From contig JAGTTD010000009.1 in the NCBI GenBank assembly GCA_018398585.1, positions 16,125,193 through 16,189,192 on the forward strand: DNA of 64,000 bases, read 5' to 3'. The position numbers and the translations under genes are program-made. A model generated the notes under the pieces. It saw nothing but the letters and a program-made list of their open reading frames with translations. It was not told where the DNA came from and searched no databases. This stretch comes from Simmondsia chinensis (taxonomy: Eukaryota; Streptophyta; Magnoliopsida; Caryophyllales; Simmondsiaceae). Positions 11,834-22,702 of the stretch are shown piece by piece; position 1 is the stretch's first letter; every line of letters begins with the position of its first letter.

Positions 11834-12180
11834 TGTTGAAATTAGTATTCCGTATTCATGTCCTCGTATTTGTATTTGTATACTTTAGTTTCTGTATTTA
11901 TTCTTAGCATATTTTTTATGTAATAAGTGAGTAGGTAGATATTTATTTCTCTAGATATTTAGTCACTTCCTCTCCCTCTCCCAACCAGCCAACTAAGGCC
12001 ATTACTACTAGGTTTTACTTTGTTTTTCTTTTTTTGTAACTCTTTGCTTGAGAAGATGATTGGGTGTGTCCTTCATCTAGCATAAATAGGTTGTCTTGTT
12101 TCATTTCTTTATCATCAAATATAATTTTCTTTTCCCACCATTTTACCTTAAGCTTTATATTGTTATCTTAAGTCTTTACA
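11834..12180 (+). repeat. 5' LTR of the copia element
   Basis: 347 bp, TG...CA termini. A TAAATAG TATA-like box near 12083 and the pyrimidine-rich tract near 12010-12040 are plausible promoter parts. It matches 16704-17050 except for about eight substitutions. Confidence 0.95.
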
Positions 12181-12194
12181 TGGTATCAGAGCAA
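12181..12194 (+). promoter_or_regulatory. Primer-binding site (initiator Met tRNA type)
   Basis: TGGTATCAGAGCAAG lies immediately after the LTR end. TGGTATCAGAGC is complementary to the 3' end of plant initiator methionine tRNA, the usual copia primer. Confidence 0.9.
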
Positions 12195-12329
12195 GTTCTG
12201 TTCTTGCATTAAGTGGCGTTTTTTTTTCCTTGCTTCCTCACTGCCGCAGCACTCATTGGAGTGCTTTTTGTGAGTTGTTCTTTGCCCTTTGCTTCTTGTG
12301 CTTGTTTTTGTGTTCTGGTTTGGTAGAAT

Positions 12330-13350
12330 ATGGCGGGTGTTAACAATAACGAGACTACTCAAGCAAATAATGATCAAACAATCATGCCGGCTCTCCCGAC
12401 AGGGGGAGTCATTGATGTTAACTCACCGTTTTACCTATATCCCTCAGATAATCCCGGCTTGATTTTTGTCCAAAATATTTTAACAGGACCTAATTATCCT
12501 TCTTGGAGAAGGGCTATTTTAAAGGTTTTTAAAGCAAAGAGAAAAATTGGTTTTCTTGATGGTAGTATTACCAAACCGGATGAAGATTCACCGAACTTTG
12601 AAACTTGGAGTGCATGTGACTCCATGGTTGCAACTTGGATCTCAAATTCTGTGTCGAAAGAGATTAATGAGAGTATTACTTATTTAGAAACTGCACATGA
12701 TATTTGGCTTGATTTGCATGAGAGATTTTCTCAAGGTAATGTCCCTCGTATTTACGAATTAAAACGCGAGATCTCACATTTGAACCAAGAAAATTTGCCT
12801 GTTTCAACTTATTTCACTAAGTTGAGATCCTTTTGGGATGAATTATATATGCTAGTCGAGATACCGCCGTGTACTTGTGGACACGCCAAAGGTTTTTTTG
12901 CAAATTCGTGATATGGAAAAATTGTTAGACCTTTTGATGGGTCTTGACCCTTCCTTTTCAATTGTGCATTCACAGCTTATGAACACTAAACCTTTAACCT
13001 CTGTGGGAAGTTCCTATTCAGTGTTGTGTCAGGAAGAGAAGCAGCAAAGCGTGGCAGCAGGCTCGTTTGTGACGCCCGAAGCTGCGGTCTTGATAGCGAA
13101 GGGGCTAGGAGGTTCTCCAATGGGAAATAATTCCCGTCGCACTAACCGTTTTACCTGTTCTCACTATAAGAAACAGGGTCACACCAAGGAGAGGTGTTTT
13201 GAATTGATTGGATACCCCCCAGGTTGGAAGAAGCAGGGGCCTAAGGCGGTCGGGACAGCCGGAAGCGCAGCAGCAGCCGCGGTTCACTGCGGCAGTGAAG
13301 AACCGACCGGTGACAACCCCATTGTCGGGCTTTCCGCTAGCCAATATTAG
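12330..13350 (+). pseudogene. Copia gag, frameshifted
   Basis: The start at 12330 gives MAGVNNNETTQ. The first part (about 190 residues) has the copia gag layout: SPFYLYPSDNPG, NYPSWRRAILKVFKAKRKIGF, LDGSITKPD and FSQGNVPRIYELKREI. The frame breaks in a run of T near 12895 and continues in another phase from about 12890 to 13350 (RDMEKLLDLLMGLDPSF). The nucleocapsid zinc knuckle at about 13155-13197 reads CSHYKKQGHTKERC, so the second cysteine of CCHC is replaced by tyrosine. It is followed by the usual FELIGYPPGWKK. Gag would form the virus-like particle; this copy is dead through both changes. Confidence 0.85.
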
Positions 13351-13419
13351 CACCTCTTGTCGCTACTTGGAGAAAGCTCGGTCTAACCTAGTATAAATCT
13401 GACAGGTCGAGTCTTCATT

Positions 13420-14828
13420 TTGAATCAAAGTTGGATTATTGACACCGGGGCTACTGATCACATGGTTTCTTCTCTATCACTCATGTTTGATGTTGTGCCA
13501 AACAAGGTCGTTAAACCCGTTAAATTACCAAACGGGACAACATTGACGGTTTCTCACATTGGGAAAGTTCGGATTTTTGATGATTTTATTCTCCATGATG
13601 TGTTATACGTGCCAGATTTTTATTGCAACTTGTTGTCAGTGAGTAAACTCACACGTTATGAAAATTGTACGTTAACCCTTTATCCTGATTTTTGTTACTT
13701 TCAGGACCGACACTCGAGGAGGCTGATTGGAGTGGGTAGAATGAGAAATGGGCTATATTTGCTCGAGACGCAGCCGGTTGCTCCCTCGAATCACATGGTT
13801 CAGAATAATAAAGAGGCAGTTTTGTGGCACTGCCGTTTGGGTCATGTTCCTTTCAACAAGCTTTCATTTTTTCCGCATTTGAACGTTAAAAGGACTAATG
13901 TTATTTGTGATACTTGTCATCGTGCGAAACAAGCACGATCTCCTTTTCCTTTGTCTGTTTCTGAAACTCGAGTTTGTTTTGAGTTAATTCACTGTGATAT
14001 TTGGGGCCCTATAGAATGGTTTCTTTGAGTGGTGCACATTTTTTTCTTACCATTGTTGATGATTATAGCCGATGCACATGGGTGTATCTTATGAAAGAGA
14101 AATCCGAAGCACATGGGATTCTTATGAATTTTTGCCGTATCGTGAATACTCAGTTTGGTTTGCAGGTCCAACAGGTAAGAAGCGACAACGGTCAAGAGTT
14201 TAAGTATGGGCCATTGTTAGACTTCTATGCGAGACATGGAATCCAATACCAGACTTTATTGACCGGGACACCTCAGCAAAATGGAGTTGTTGAACACAAG
14301 CATAAGCATTTGTTGGAATTTGGGCGAGCACTTCGATTTCAGGCAGGGCTTCCTAAGAGGTTTTGGGGTGAGTGTGTTTTAACGGCTGCTTACTTGATTA
14401 ATTTGATGCCTTCTTCATTGCTTGGTCATAAGAGTCCTTACGAATTGTTAATCGGCAAACCCCCATCATATAATCATTTGAGGAATTTTGGATGCTTATG
14501 TTATTATCATGTTAAAAATCGCACCAATGACAAACTCGATAAACGTGCTTCACCAGGAATATTTGTAGGGTATCCCCATGGTCAAAAGGGGTATAAAATT
14601 TATAGCTTGGATAAACGTGAGATCATTGTTTCTAGGGATGTTCGATTTTATGAGGACAATATGCCCTATTTAAAAATTGATACTTCGGGGCATACGCATG
14701 AAGGGCATAACAAGGTCCTAAGGAACGATTTTTTGACCACCGACACGGCAGCACCGGTCTCGACTGGACCGGTATTGCAGCAGCACCAGTATGTGACAGA
14801 ACCGGTCCCGACTGGACCGGTTCTGTAG
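13420..14828 (+). pseudogene. Copia protease and integrase, frameshifted
   Basis: The aspartic protease motif WIIDTGATDHM lies at about 13432-13464, with ILHDVLYVPDFYCNLLSVSKL downstream. The GAG-pre-integrase zinc finger follows (WHCRLGHVPFNKLS ... CDTCHRAKQARSPF, HHCC). The integrase core starts HCDIWGP and shifts frame near 14013. It then has VDDYSR, VRSDNGQEF and QQNGVVEH, giving the D, D and E of the catalytic triad. The C-terminal part has NFGCLCYYHVKNRTNDKLDKRASPGIFVGYP. The linker to reverse transcriptase carries two near-repeats encoding PVSTGPVL and PVPTGPVL and then a TAG at 14826. Confidence 0.88.
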
Positions 14829-14987
14829 CAGTAGCAGCGGACCGGCCCTCTTCTGGTCGGTCCAATAGAACCTGAACCAGTCCTTGGAGGACCGGAGGAC
14901 AGTCTGGCCGAAGAGCCAGCGGCACCGATAGAGGGAGTTCCCCTCAATGAAGAACGGGTCGCAAGAAGAAGTGCTAGAGTTCGGTCT

Positions 14988-16183
14988 ATGCCCGTCAGAT
15001 ATCAAGACTATATAACAGAGGTTCTGCCTTCTATAGCCCATTCTCCCGCTCCCACTCCGTCAGCCAACTCTGGTATTTTATATCCTCTCTCAAACTTTGT
15101 TTCTAACGTGCAATTTTCTAACGCTCACTCGACACTTTTGAATGCCATCACTTCATGTGATGAGCCGAAAAATTTCAATCAGGCTGTACAATATGAGGAA
15201 TGGAGGGAGGCTATGGAGAAGGAGATCAAGACACTTGAACAAAACAACACATGGACGCTTGAGGCTTTGCCAACTGGAAAGAGAGCTATAGACTCAAAGT
15301 GGGTCTACAAAGTCAAATATAAGTCAGATGGGACGATTGAGAGGTACAAGGCTCGTCTTATTGCAAAGGGATATACTCAGGTAGAAGGTATAGACTATCA
15401 TGATACTTTTGCTCCTGTAGCTAAACTTGTAACTGTTCGTTGCGTTTTAGCCGAGCCATGGCTCGAAGTTGGATAATCCAACAATTGGATGTAAATAACG
15501 CTTTTCTTCATGGGGACTTGGATGAAGAGGTTTACATGAAATTACCATAGGGTTTTGAGCGTAAACATGAAGGCAAGGTTTGTCGCCTTCGTAAGTCCCT
15601 TTATTGACTTAAATAGGCCTCACGGGACTGGAATCAGAAATTCACCTCAACCTTAATTAAACTTGATTTTCAACAATCCAGAGCTGACTATTCTTTATTC
15701 ACTTTTATGCGTGGGTCAACATACACTGCTATTCTCATTTATGTTGACGATGTCCTCATAACTGGAAATGACATGGATCATATTGCAGAAATCAAAAATG
15801 TTTTGAATGAAACATTTGGGATAAAGGACTTGGGTCTAGCAAAGTACTTTTTAGGGATTGAGGTCGCCCGTTCCAAAAAGGGGTTGATGTTGAGTCAAAG
15901 AAAATATGCCCTTGACATTATTAGTGAGACCGGACTCCTCGGAGCAAAACCTGTTTTTACACCGATAGTGCAGAATCATGGATTAGCAGATGGGGTAGGC
16001 AAGCCAGTGGAAGATGGGGGTCAGTATAGGCGGCTAGTTGGGCGGTTATTGTACTTAACGATCACTCGTGCTGACATTTGCTATGCTGTTTGCATTTTGA
16101 GTCAGTTCGTGCATGACCCTCGTGTACCCCATCTTGATGTCGTCATGAGGGTCCTTCGTTATCTGAAAGGGACTCCGGGCTAA
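14988..16183 (+). pseudogene. Copia reverse transcriptase with stops and frameshifts
   Basis: The RT begins with [20 protein letters not shown] and [21 protein letters not shown], and [21 protein letters not shown] follows. A frameshift at about 15455 leads into a segment with [20 protein letters not shown] in another phase. In it, in-frame stops occur at about 15547 (in the PxGF motif) and at 15605 and 15614 (in the YGLKQA-type motif). The last part (15707-16183) is open and carries YVDD at about 15740-15751 plus the DLGLAKYFLGIEV motif. The polymerase active site is preserved although the reading frame is not. Confidence 0.9.
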
Positions 16184-16696
16184 GGAATATTTTTTCCATC
16201 TGCTTGTGATCTTAAACTCCATGCTTACTGCGATGCTGATTGGGCTCGTTGTCCCACCACCAGACGATCAACCACAGGTTTTGTTGTTCTCTTGGGTGAT
16301 GCGCATATTTCATGGCAGTCCAAGAAACAAACTGTTGTTTCTCGTTCTTTTGCAGAAGCCGAATACCGATCCATGGCATCCACAACTAGTGAAATAACTT
16401 GGTTACGTCGACTGTTAAATGATCTTGTTGTTCCCACTAACGAACCAGTTTTGCTCTTTTGTGATAATCAGGTAGCTCTCCATATTGCTTCTAATCCCGT
16501 GTTTCACGAAAGAACAAAGCACATTGAAATTGACTGTCACTTTGTCCGAGAAAAATTGCTATCCAAGGACATCGCCACATCCTACGTTCACACCGGGGAA
16601 CAAGTAGCGGATATATTCACTAAAGCACTTGGCAGTTCGACACATGGTTCATTTCTCGGCAAGTTGGGCATCGTGAACTTGCATGCTCCAACTTGA
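16184..16696 (+). pseudogene. Copia RNase H
   Basis: After a stop at 16181-16183 the RNase H domain continues (HAYCDADWARCPTTRRSTTG in one phase, then SWQSKKQTVVSRSFAEAEYRSMA from 16292). LLFCDNQVALHIASNP, HERTKHIEIDCHFVREKL and VADIFTKALG follow, the canonical end of a copia polyprotein. This domain degrades the RNA strand of the RNA-DNA hybrid. One frameshift separates its two parts. Confidence 0.88.
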
Positions 16697-17050
16697 GGGG
16701 GAGTGTTGAAATTAGTATTCCGTATTCATGTCCTCGTATTTGTATTTGTATACTTTAGTTTCTGTATTTATTCTTAGCATATTCTTTATGTAATTAGTGA
16801 GTAGGTAGATATTTATTTCTCTAGATATTTAGTCACTTCCTCTCCCTCTCCCAACTGGCCAACTAAGGCCATTACTACTAGCTTTTACTTTGTTTTTCTT
16901 TTTTTGTAACTCTTTGCTTGAGAAGATGATTGGGTGTGTCCTTCATCTAGTATAAATAGGTTGTCTTGCTTCATTTCTTTATCATCAAATACAATTTTCT
17001 TTTCCCACCATTTTACCTTAAGCTTTATATTGTTATCTTAAGTCTTTACA
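16693..17050 (+). repeat. Polypurine tract and 3' LTR of the copia element
   Basis: GAGGGGGAG at 16695-16703 is the plus-strand primer. The LTR itself is 16704-17050 (347 bp) and is followed by the target-site copy ATCTT. Confidence 0.95.
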
Positions 17051-17309
17051 ATCTTGGGTTATGTCATATAGGTTTCAGGTCTTCATAATCATATTATTTA
17101 ATGGCTTGGTGGTGTGAACTAGCTATTAAAGTTTAAATTATACCAAATAATTTATATTTTTACCAATATATTTATTATATTATAAATATAGGTGCTCAAT
17201 AATATGATGTGAAGTTCAATTGTATTTTCAACAATTAATAATTCTCATTGAATTTAATAAATAGGATGGTTTTTTAAGGGTCTTTTATTCTTTGTTTTTT
17301 TGTTTTTGG

Positions 17310-17905
17310 TAAATTAGAGAAATTCCTCTTGACTTTTGACTCAAAAATATAAATACCCCTCACTTTTAAGCCAATCACTTAACCCTTACAATAATTTTTT
17401 ATGACTATTTTGTCCTTTAAAAATAAGGGGTTAAGTATTCGATTTTATTTTTAGAAAAGAGTTTCATATTTTTAGGCAAAAGTAAGAAGTCTTTATATTT
17501 TTAGAAAAAAATATATTTTATATACTTATAAAAGATAATTATTGTACTTGACTATAGCAATGAAATTATATGTTTAGAATATGAAAAAATAATTTTAAAA
17601 ATTTCATAAAAAATTTTTATATTATTAAATATGATATTTTTTGTTTAAATTAGATTTAAAATTTATTTTTTAAAAAATTTATTATACTTTATCATGTAGT
17701 ATTTTTTATAAAATTTAAAATATTTTATCATCTTTTACAATTATAAAATTAATACTATATTTAATTAAAATAATTAGTTTGTAATAAAAATATAAAATCC
17801 TCGTATTGCTAAAAATATAAAAAATTTTAACTTTTGCTGAAAAATGTAAAACCCATTTCTTAAAATAAAGTTAAACACTTAACCCTTTACTTTTAAATTA
17901 TATAT
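17310..17905. mobile_element. AT-rich inverted-repeat (MITE-like) element
   Basis: The left arm runs from GGTAAATTAGAGAAATTCCTC through GGGGTTAAGTATTCGATTTTATTTTTAG and TTTTTAGGCAAAAGTAAG. The reverse complement of 17795-17900 gives a matching series (GGGTTAAGTGTTTAAC, TTTTCAGCAAAAGTTAA, ATATTTTTAGCAATACGAGG). The two arms face each other around an AT-only centre. No ORF. The right terminus is less clear than in the related element at 18668-19273. Confidence 0.6.
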
Positions 17906-18657
17906 GTTCAATCTATATGACATTAACTTTAATTATATTTTTTTGCTTATTTGAAAACATTATCATGTATTTTTTTTAAAGATACTCTCCTCTATTAAAA
18001 AAATATTATAACTTTTTAATTTTTAGAAAACTACTTTCAAAAGCCCAAATTTTTTCTATCAACTATCTTAAATCAAGTTGTTAACAATCTTTTAAATATT
18101 TCGTGATTTTCAAGTGGATTTTAGCTTACCTTTTTTCTATTTTTTAAATAAACTGAAATTCTCAAGTTGGCAATGCACTCAACTACTCCCTCCCCACCTA
18201 GATTCAATCCCGATCGCAGGGTTTTGATAGAGTCGAGACCCGAATCTTGTTCAAGGTGGGGGTGGGGTGGAAAATGCATTACTAGCTTAGATAGTTTAAG
18301 TCATACTGAATGGCACTTTAAAATTTATGTAAAAGTCACTAGCAGATAAAGAATACAATTTAATTTGAGGTGGTTGATTGAAACTTTTAACATTTTTGGA
18401 TTGGAGATGGTTCTTTGAGAAAATAGAAAAATAGATGGTTAGGAAAAAATTTACAACTTTAATTTATTAAAAAAAACCTAATTTATAAAATATAACTTGA
18501 TATAAATTTCATAATCCAATAATTTATTACATTAGATATTATAATTAAATATATTTTTATACATTTAGCAATTTCCCAAATGAAACCACACAAAAATCGA
18601 AGAGGTGCACACATGTATGGTGCTTGGAGCATTCAATTTTTTACTAGGTTTTTTTCC
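17906..18657. other. No gene seen; AT-rich spacer
   Basis: Very AT-rich sequence without LTR, tail or credible exon. A 60-codon frame at 18167-18349 overlaps a short GC-richer patch (18180-18270) with no recognisable motif. Confidence 0.5.
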
Positions 18658-18667
18658 TTAAAAAGTA

Positions 18668-19273
18668 GGGTAAATTATAGAAAATTTTTCTGTTTTTTAC
18701 TTCAAAAATAGAAAATCCTCCTCATAATTAAAAGCACTCATAAAATCCCCCACACTTTTAAAAATTTATAACTTAATCCCATGTAACCTTTTTTTTGACC
18801 ATTTTGCATCTTAAAAGAGAGGGAATTAAATATTTAATTATATTTTTAGAAGGGGTTTTATATTTCATAATAGAATGAAGAGAATTTTATATATTTATAA
18901 AAAATATAATTATTTTAATTAGTTATAGTAGTGATATTATAAGTTTAGAAGATAAAAAAAAATTTTCATAAAAGGTATTATAAGATAGAATATAATATTT
19001 TTGTTAATATTATAATATCACTGCAGTATAATTAATTAAAATAATAACTTTTATAAATACAGAAAACCCATTTTTTATAAATATAAAAAAAATTCTTATT
19101 TTTTCTCAAAACATAAACTTCTACCCAAAAATAAAACTAAATATTTAACTATATTATTTCAAAGGACAAAATGATTAAAAAAAAGTTATTTGGGGGCAAA
19201 TTGATAATTTTTTTAAATCAAGGAGGTTTAATGAGTTGTTTTATTTGTGGGAGGGGAGTTTCTATAATTTACC
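18668..19273. mobile_element. Inverted-repeat element with long direct flanking repeat
   Basis: The left end GGGTAAATTATAGAAA is mirrored by TTTCTATAATTTACC at the right end. The flanks read TTAAAAAGTA (18658-18667) and TTAAAAAATA (19274-19283), a 10-bp direct repeat with one mismatch. No ORF. Internally it shares blocks with 6370-6740 and 17310-17905. Terminal inverted repeats with a 9-11 bp duplication would fit a non-autonomous Mutator-like element; the AT-richness of the flanks leaves room for chance. Confidence 0.6.
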
Positions 19274-19699
19274 TTAAAAAATAATTTTATTATTTTTATG
19301 TTGAAATTTGTTTGTTGTTGGGATACAATGAACTAACTGGGTGGGATAAAATGAATAATAAATTACGGTTAATGTTACTATTAAAGTAAAATTGGTATTT
19401 TAAAAATATTTTTATGACTTTTTTTTGTAAGTCACGTTATTGCTGTGGCAATAACTGCCCGTATTAAAAAGAAATAAATAATTATCTTTTATGATTTAAT
19501 GAATTTTAAGGTCAAAGTCTTGATCTTGTTGATCAAAAAGTTCCATTTCCATGGACACGATGTTGGTGCATTCATCCAAAATTAGTTGAAATCATAATGC
19601 AATTTTACTTGAACTTATATGTAAATCTCGCGGGGCAATTTTGCTGATAAAATTTGAGAAAATACATTACCCAATGGAAAGGGCAAGTGGGTGATGGTG

Positions 19700-19768
19700 T
19701 TAGCGGTTGAGTTTGGTGTAATGGTTAGGCTATTCACCTTCCTAGTATAAAGTCTTTGATTCGAACTC
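19700..19768 (+). repeat. tRNA-like SINE head
   Basis: TGGTGTAATGGTTAGGC (19714-19730) looks like a pol III A box and GATTCGAACTC (19758-19768) like a B box, spaced 33 bp apart. No cloverleaf can be closed around them, so this is a tRNA-derived repeat head. It abuts the poly-T of the next element. Confidence 0.5.
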
Positions 19769-20985
19769 TTTTTTTTTTTTTGGTAAGTTAGCGAGTTTTT
19801 TATTGCCAAAAGAAAAAGATACAAACAGACAAGGGGCATACCTCAAGACACAGTTGCAACCTAAAAAGCAATCAAAGCTAAAAGGCTAAAAACCAACTAG
19901 GCAAAAACCGAGCAACCGGAAAGAAAGACAACACAACAAAAATGTCAATTCCCCACTCCTGAAAACAATACATATAATAAAGAAAATGATGCAGAAACCA
20001 AGCATTAGGAGAGACCACATAAGAGTCATCATAAAGGCATGGAACATGCATCATCCAAAGCTGATTGAGCCTTTGAAGGACGGTTTTTGGCAGCGATCCT
20101 AGGTCATCTGTGGTCCACAGGAGGTGGCCCACTAGCCTGACTCTAACCCTTAGTGCCAGTTGTGGTCATTCTGCGCTCCCAGTTCACAACCTGGTATAAG
20201 ATCTTAAAGTACGACGCCCGCTTCCCATGGCCGAACCCCGAGGAGTTGCAGTAACCTTCGCTCGAGATGTGGAAGAAGGTCCACAACCATAGCTCCAACC
20301 CTAAACAACCCGGGGCCTCCCAGCCCTTGGGCTGGACACGGGAGGCCCAACACGAAGGTGGCGCTGGGCCACAGCCCCAACTAGGCCCAATGGTTTGGTA
20401 GGCAAGGAGAGCCCACTAGTAGGGGTGGGCTCAAAAGAGCAAAAAAATTGTGAGGGTCCAGTACAAGAAGTAACTTGTCTAGCAGTCAAAAGCCCAGTCA
20501 CAGAAATTGGGCCAACCACCCACACCCCCAGGCCAATCTCTTGCCTAGAACACGCAGGCCTTTTCTAATCCGCAGGCCCAACAAAGGAAGTAGGCCTAAA
20601 TGACCCTGGCCAAACCTAAGGGGCCATACATCCCTGCCCACTACTAGCGGCCCAAGAGGACATCCCAACTGAAGGCTCCACGCACCATTACCCATCGCTA
20701 TTGGGCCCAGGAGTCGGAAGGGTCATGCGCCCCTTCCTGCCACTAACGGGCCAAGAGGACGGCCCAACCGAAAGGCCCATACCTCCTTCACCATCACCCT
20801 CCAGCCCATTCGAGCCACCAACAAACCCAACAGCAACAGCATAAGAGGCCTTAGCCCCTGGCCCATTACCAGGACCAAAAGAAACAAACTGGCCCTTATC
20901 AACAACAACGGTAGAACCCAGCCCATTAACAGTCAGCCCAATGCCCTCTCTTGGCCCAACAGCTCCTACAGGTCCCAACATGAAA
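19769..20985 (-). mobile_element. Internally deleted LINE-like remnant
   Basis: Read on the minus strand it ends in a poly-A tract (poly-T at 19769-19781), like a LINE 3' end. The 5' part (20300-20985) is G/P-rich, with alternating glycine, proline and valine codons in several frames, like the low-complexity region near the end of plant LINE ORF1. The 3' part has short frames such as 19878-20132. No endonuclease or reverse transcriptase motif is visible, so the middle is missing. The segment around 20170-20290 (minus) encodes SGFGHGKRASYFKILYQVV and ERRMTTTGTKG. I cannot assign it. Confidence 0.45.
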
Positions 20986-20989
20986 ATAA

Positions 20990-21970
20990 ATAGTTTTTTT
21001 TTGTGAGCATGAACACTAATAAAGAGGTCGAGTTATGGTCCCCAAAATCATCATAAGGCTCCATTTGATTGAAAGAAAATATTTCTCTCAAAAAATTCTT
21101 CATTCTAAACACTTCATCGAGAAACATTATTTTGTTAAAAAAACTTTACTTGTTTAGCGAAGAAAAATAATTTCATTATCCATATCTATATGGAATTCAT
21201 AATTAATGAATTTGAAGTAAGAAATAGTAATTGACATTGCAACATAAGTTATTTTTTATTTTGGGGAGGAAAATGTCATTCTCGACTAAAAAAAGATTGA
21301 TATTTATTATAATGAAATTATAGAAAAGTTATTGGAAAAACTTTCCTGTTAAAATAAACAGATGACAAGAGTTCACGTATTAATTAAACATCAATTAAAC
21401 TACTTAATTAAAATAAATAAAACTAAGTTAGACGCGTTAATCATTCCTGAACCTTCATCCATCAACTTAAAGTTATCATAGTTGGCTTGTTCATATAATG
21501 ACATGGTATCAAAGCTTTGTTGACTAAAAATCTCAACTACCTTCACACTAAATATTAATATATTTCAAAAACAAGGTATAGGAAGGTTTGTGTAATATTC
21601 ATGCCTAGCCATCTGCAAAAATTGTATCAATGTTTCACTAGCATTAGACTATAATGTTCGGGCATATGAATTTTTTCGTTCTCAAGTCAATTTTAAAAGA
21701 AAAATGAGTTTCTTTCAATTCCATTCAAGTTTTCCGCATAATTTTCTTCACTTTGTCTTTTTCTTGCAATCTAACAACAGAAAAACGCTTTCCCTCGTTT
21801 TTTTCCCTTCTACTTTAAAATTTCTTTATTTCAAACAAGACCTAATGAAAATCCGCATCAATATTTCATTCGCATTTATCTTGAACTATAACTATAACAT
21901 AACAATACAAGATTAACTAGTAAGTTGACATTACAAAAATAACACAAAATTTGAGTAAAAAATTCAGTGA
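20990..21970. other. No gene seen; AT-rich spacer
   Basis: AT-rich sequence with no credible exon or repeat end. A lone ATGGTATCAAAGC near 21503 recalls a copia primer site, but there is no LTR next to it. Confidence 0.5.
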
Positions 21971-21977
21971 ATAATCA

Positions 21978-22702
21978 TTAAGAATTAGCTGTATTTTTCT
22001 TCTTCTTCTTCAACTTCGATTTTCTCTTTTTGCTCGATTTTCTATCCGAGTTAACATCCTCATCCAATCGATGATCCTTCCTCTTCATCTTCAACTTGGG
22101 GTTTTTATTTTTTTCTTAATTTTGCCCTTGTTGGGATGGTCATTTTCATTCAACAGATGCTTGTAATCTTTAAGGCTTGCGAAAGCCGATGCTGACGTCT
22201 TTTTTTGAGATTTCCCTTTCTTTTTCTTCCCTTTACAATCATCATCTTTATCAGTGATGTCATCTTCACCATCATTAGCATCGCCAAAATCAATATCAAC
22301 ATCACTTTCATCATCATCAGTAGCAAAATCACCCACCCCATCAACAACCACGTCATCAACATCAACATCAACATCGTTATCACTCACAATCCCAACCAAT
22401 TCTTCTTCATCATCATCGACGACCTTATCAAGATCATCATAATCATACTCACCATCATCGCCATCCAATGATGGCTCAGTAGTGTCAAGCATGTCCTCGA
22501 TCCCTTCATTATGGCTCTCGTCCCCACCGTATATTTCTTCAGCATCTGCCACCTTCTTCTTCTACTTCTTCGTTTTCTTCGGTTTCTTCGATGAGGTCGT
22601 CTTGTTCATGTAAAATTTGTGGAAAACGAGGTCTTTGGGAGGCTCATCATCCTCCGGTACCGAAAGGATTTCTTCCCCTATCAGATGCTGGTTCATTTCT
22701 AG
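21978..22702 (-). pseudogene. NOC1: Last exon of a NOC1/CEBPZ (SWA2-like) gene, broken
   Basis: After an intron-like TTTTCATGCAG the frame opens at 22702 with LEMNQHLIGEEILSVPEDDE and DLVFHKFYMNKTTSSKKPKK, then a TAG within a lysine run near 22560. It resumes with VADAEEIYGGDES, a long Asp/Glu-rich tract, and FASLKDYKHLLNENDHPNKG. A shift near 22110 moves the lysine-rich tail (KRKSKLKKKKKNTANS, stop at 21978-21980) into another phase. The order (DLVFHKFYMNK, acidic tract, SLxDYxHLL, basic tail) matches my memory of the C-terminus of plant NOC1/SLOW WALKER2, a nucleolar protein for 60S subunit assembly. One stop and one frameshift make it a pseudogene here. Recognition is from memory. Confidence 0.75.

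Larger units (their letters stand above)
11834..17050 (+). mobile_element. Complete Ty1/copia LTR retrotransposon with target-site duplication
   Basis: Two 347-bp LTRs beginning TGTTGAAATT and ending GTCTTTACA flank a gag-pol region in copia order (gag, protease, integrase, reverse transcriptase, RNase H). The 5-bp sequence ATCTT occurs directly before the left LTR (11829-11833) and directly after the right LTR (17051-17055), so both ends are exact. A primer site follows the left LTR and a polypurine tract precedes the right one. Comparing the LTRs by eye gives about 8 mismatches in 347 bp (about 2.3%), which suggests a fairly recent insertion. The coding region is nevertheless broken by several frameshifts and stops, so it could move only with proteins supplied in trans. 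Confidence 0.95.

Noticed and set aside
14632..15041. Three overlapping minus-strand frames of about 100 codons
   Set aside because: They are antisense to the repeated PVSTGPVL linker of the copia polyprotein; their openness comes from the repetitive ACCGGTC composition.
21500..21515. ATGGTATCAAAGC, similar to a copia primer site
   Set aside because: No LTR end adjoins it and no gag follows; likely chance or an unrecognisable remnant.
22205..22471. Plus-strand isoleucine/serine-rich frames
   Set aside because: They are the antisense of the Asp/Glu-rich tract of the NOC1-like exon (TCATCA repeats).
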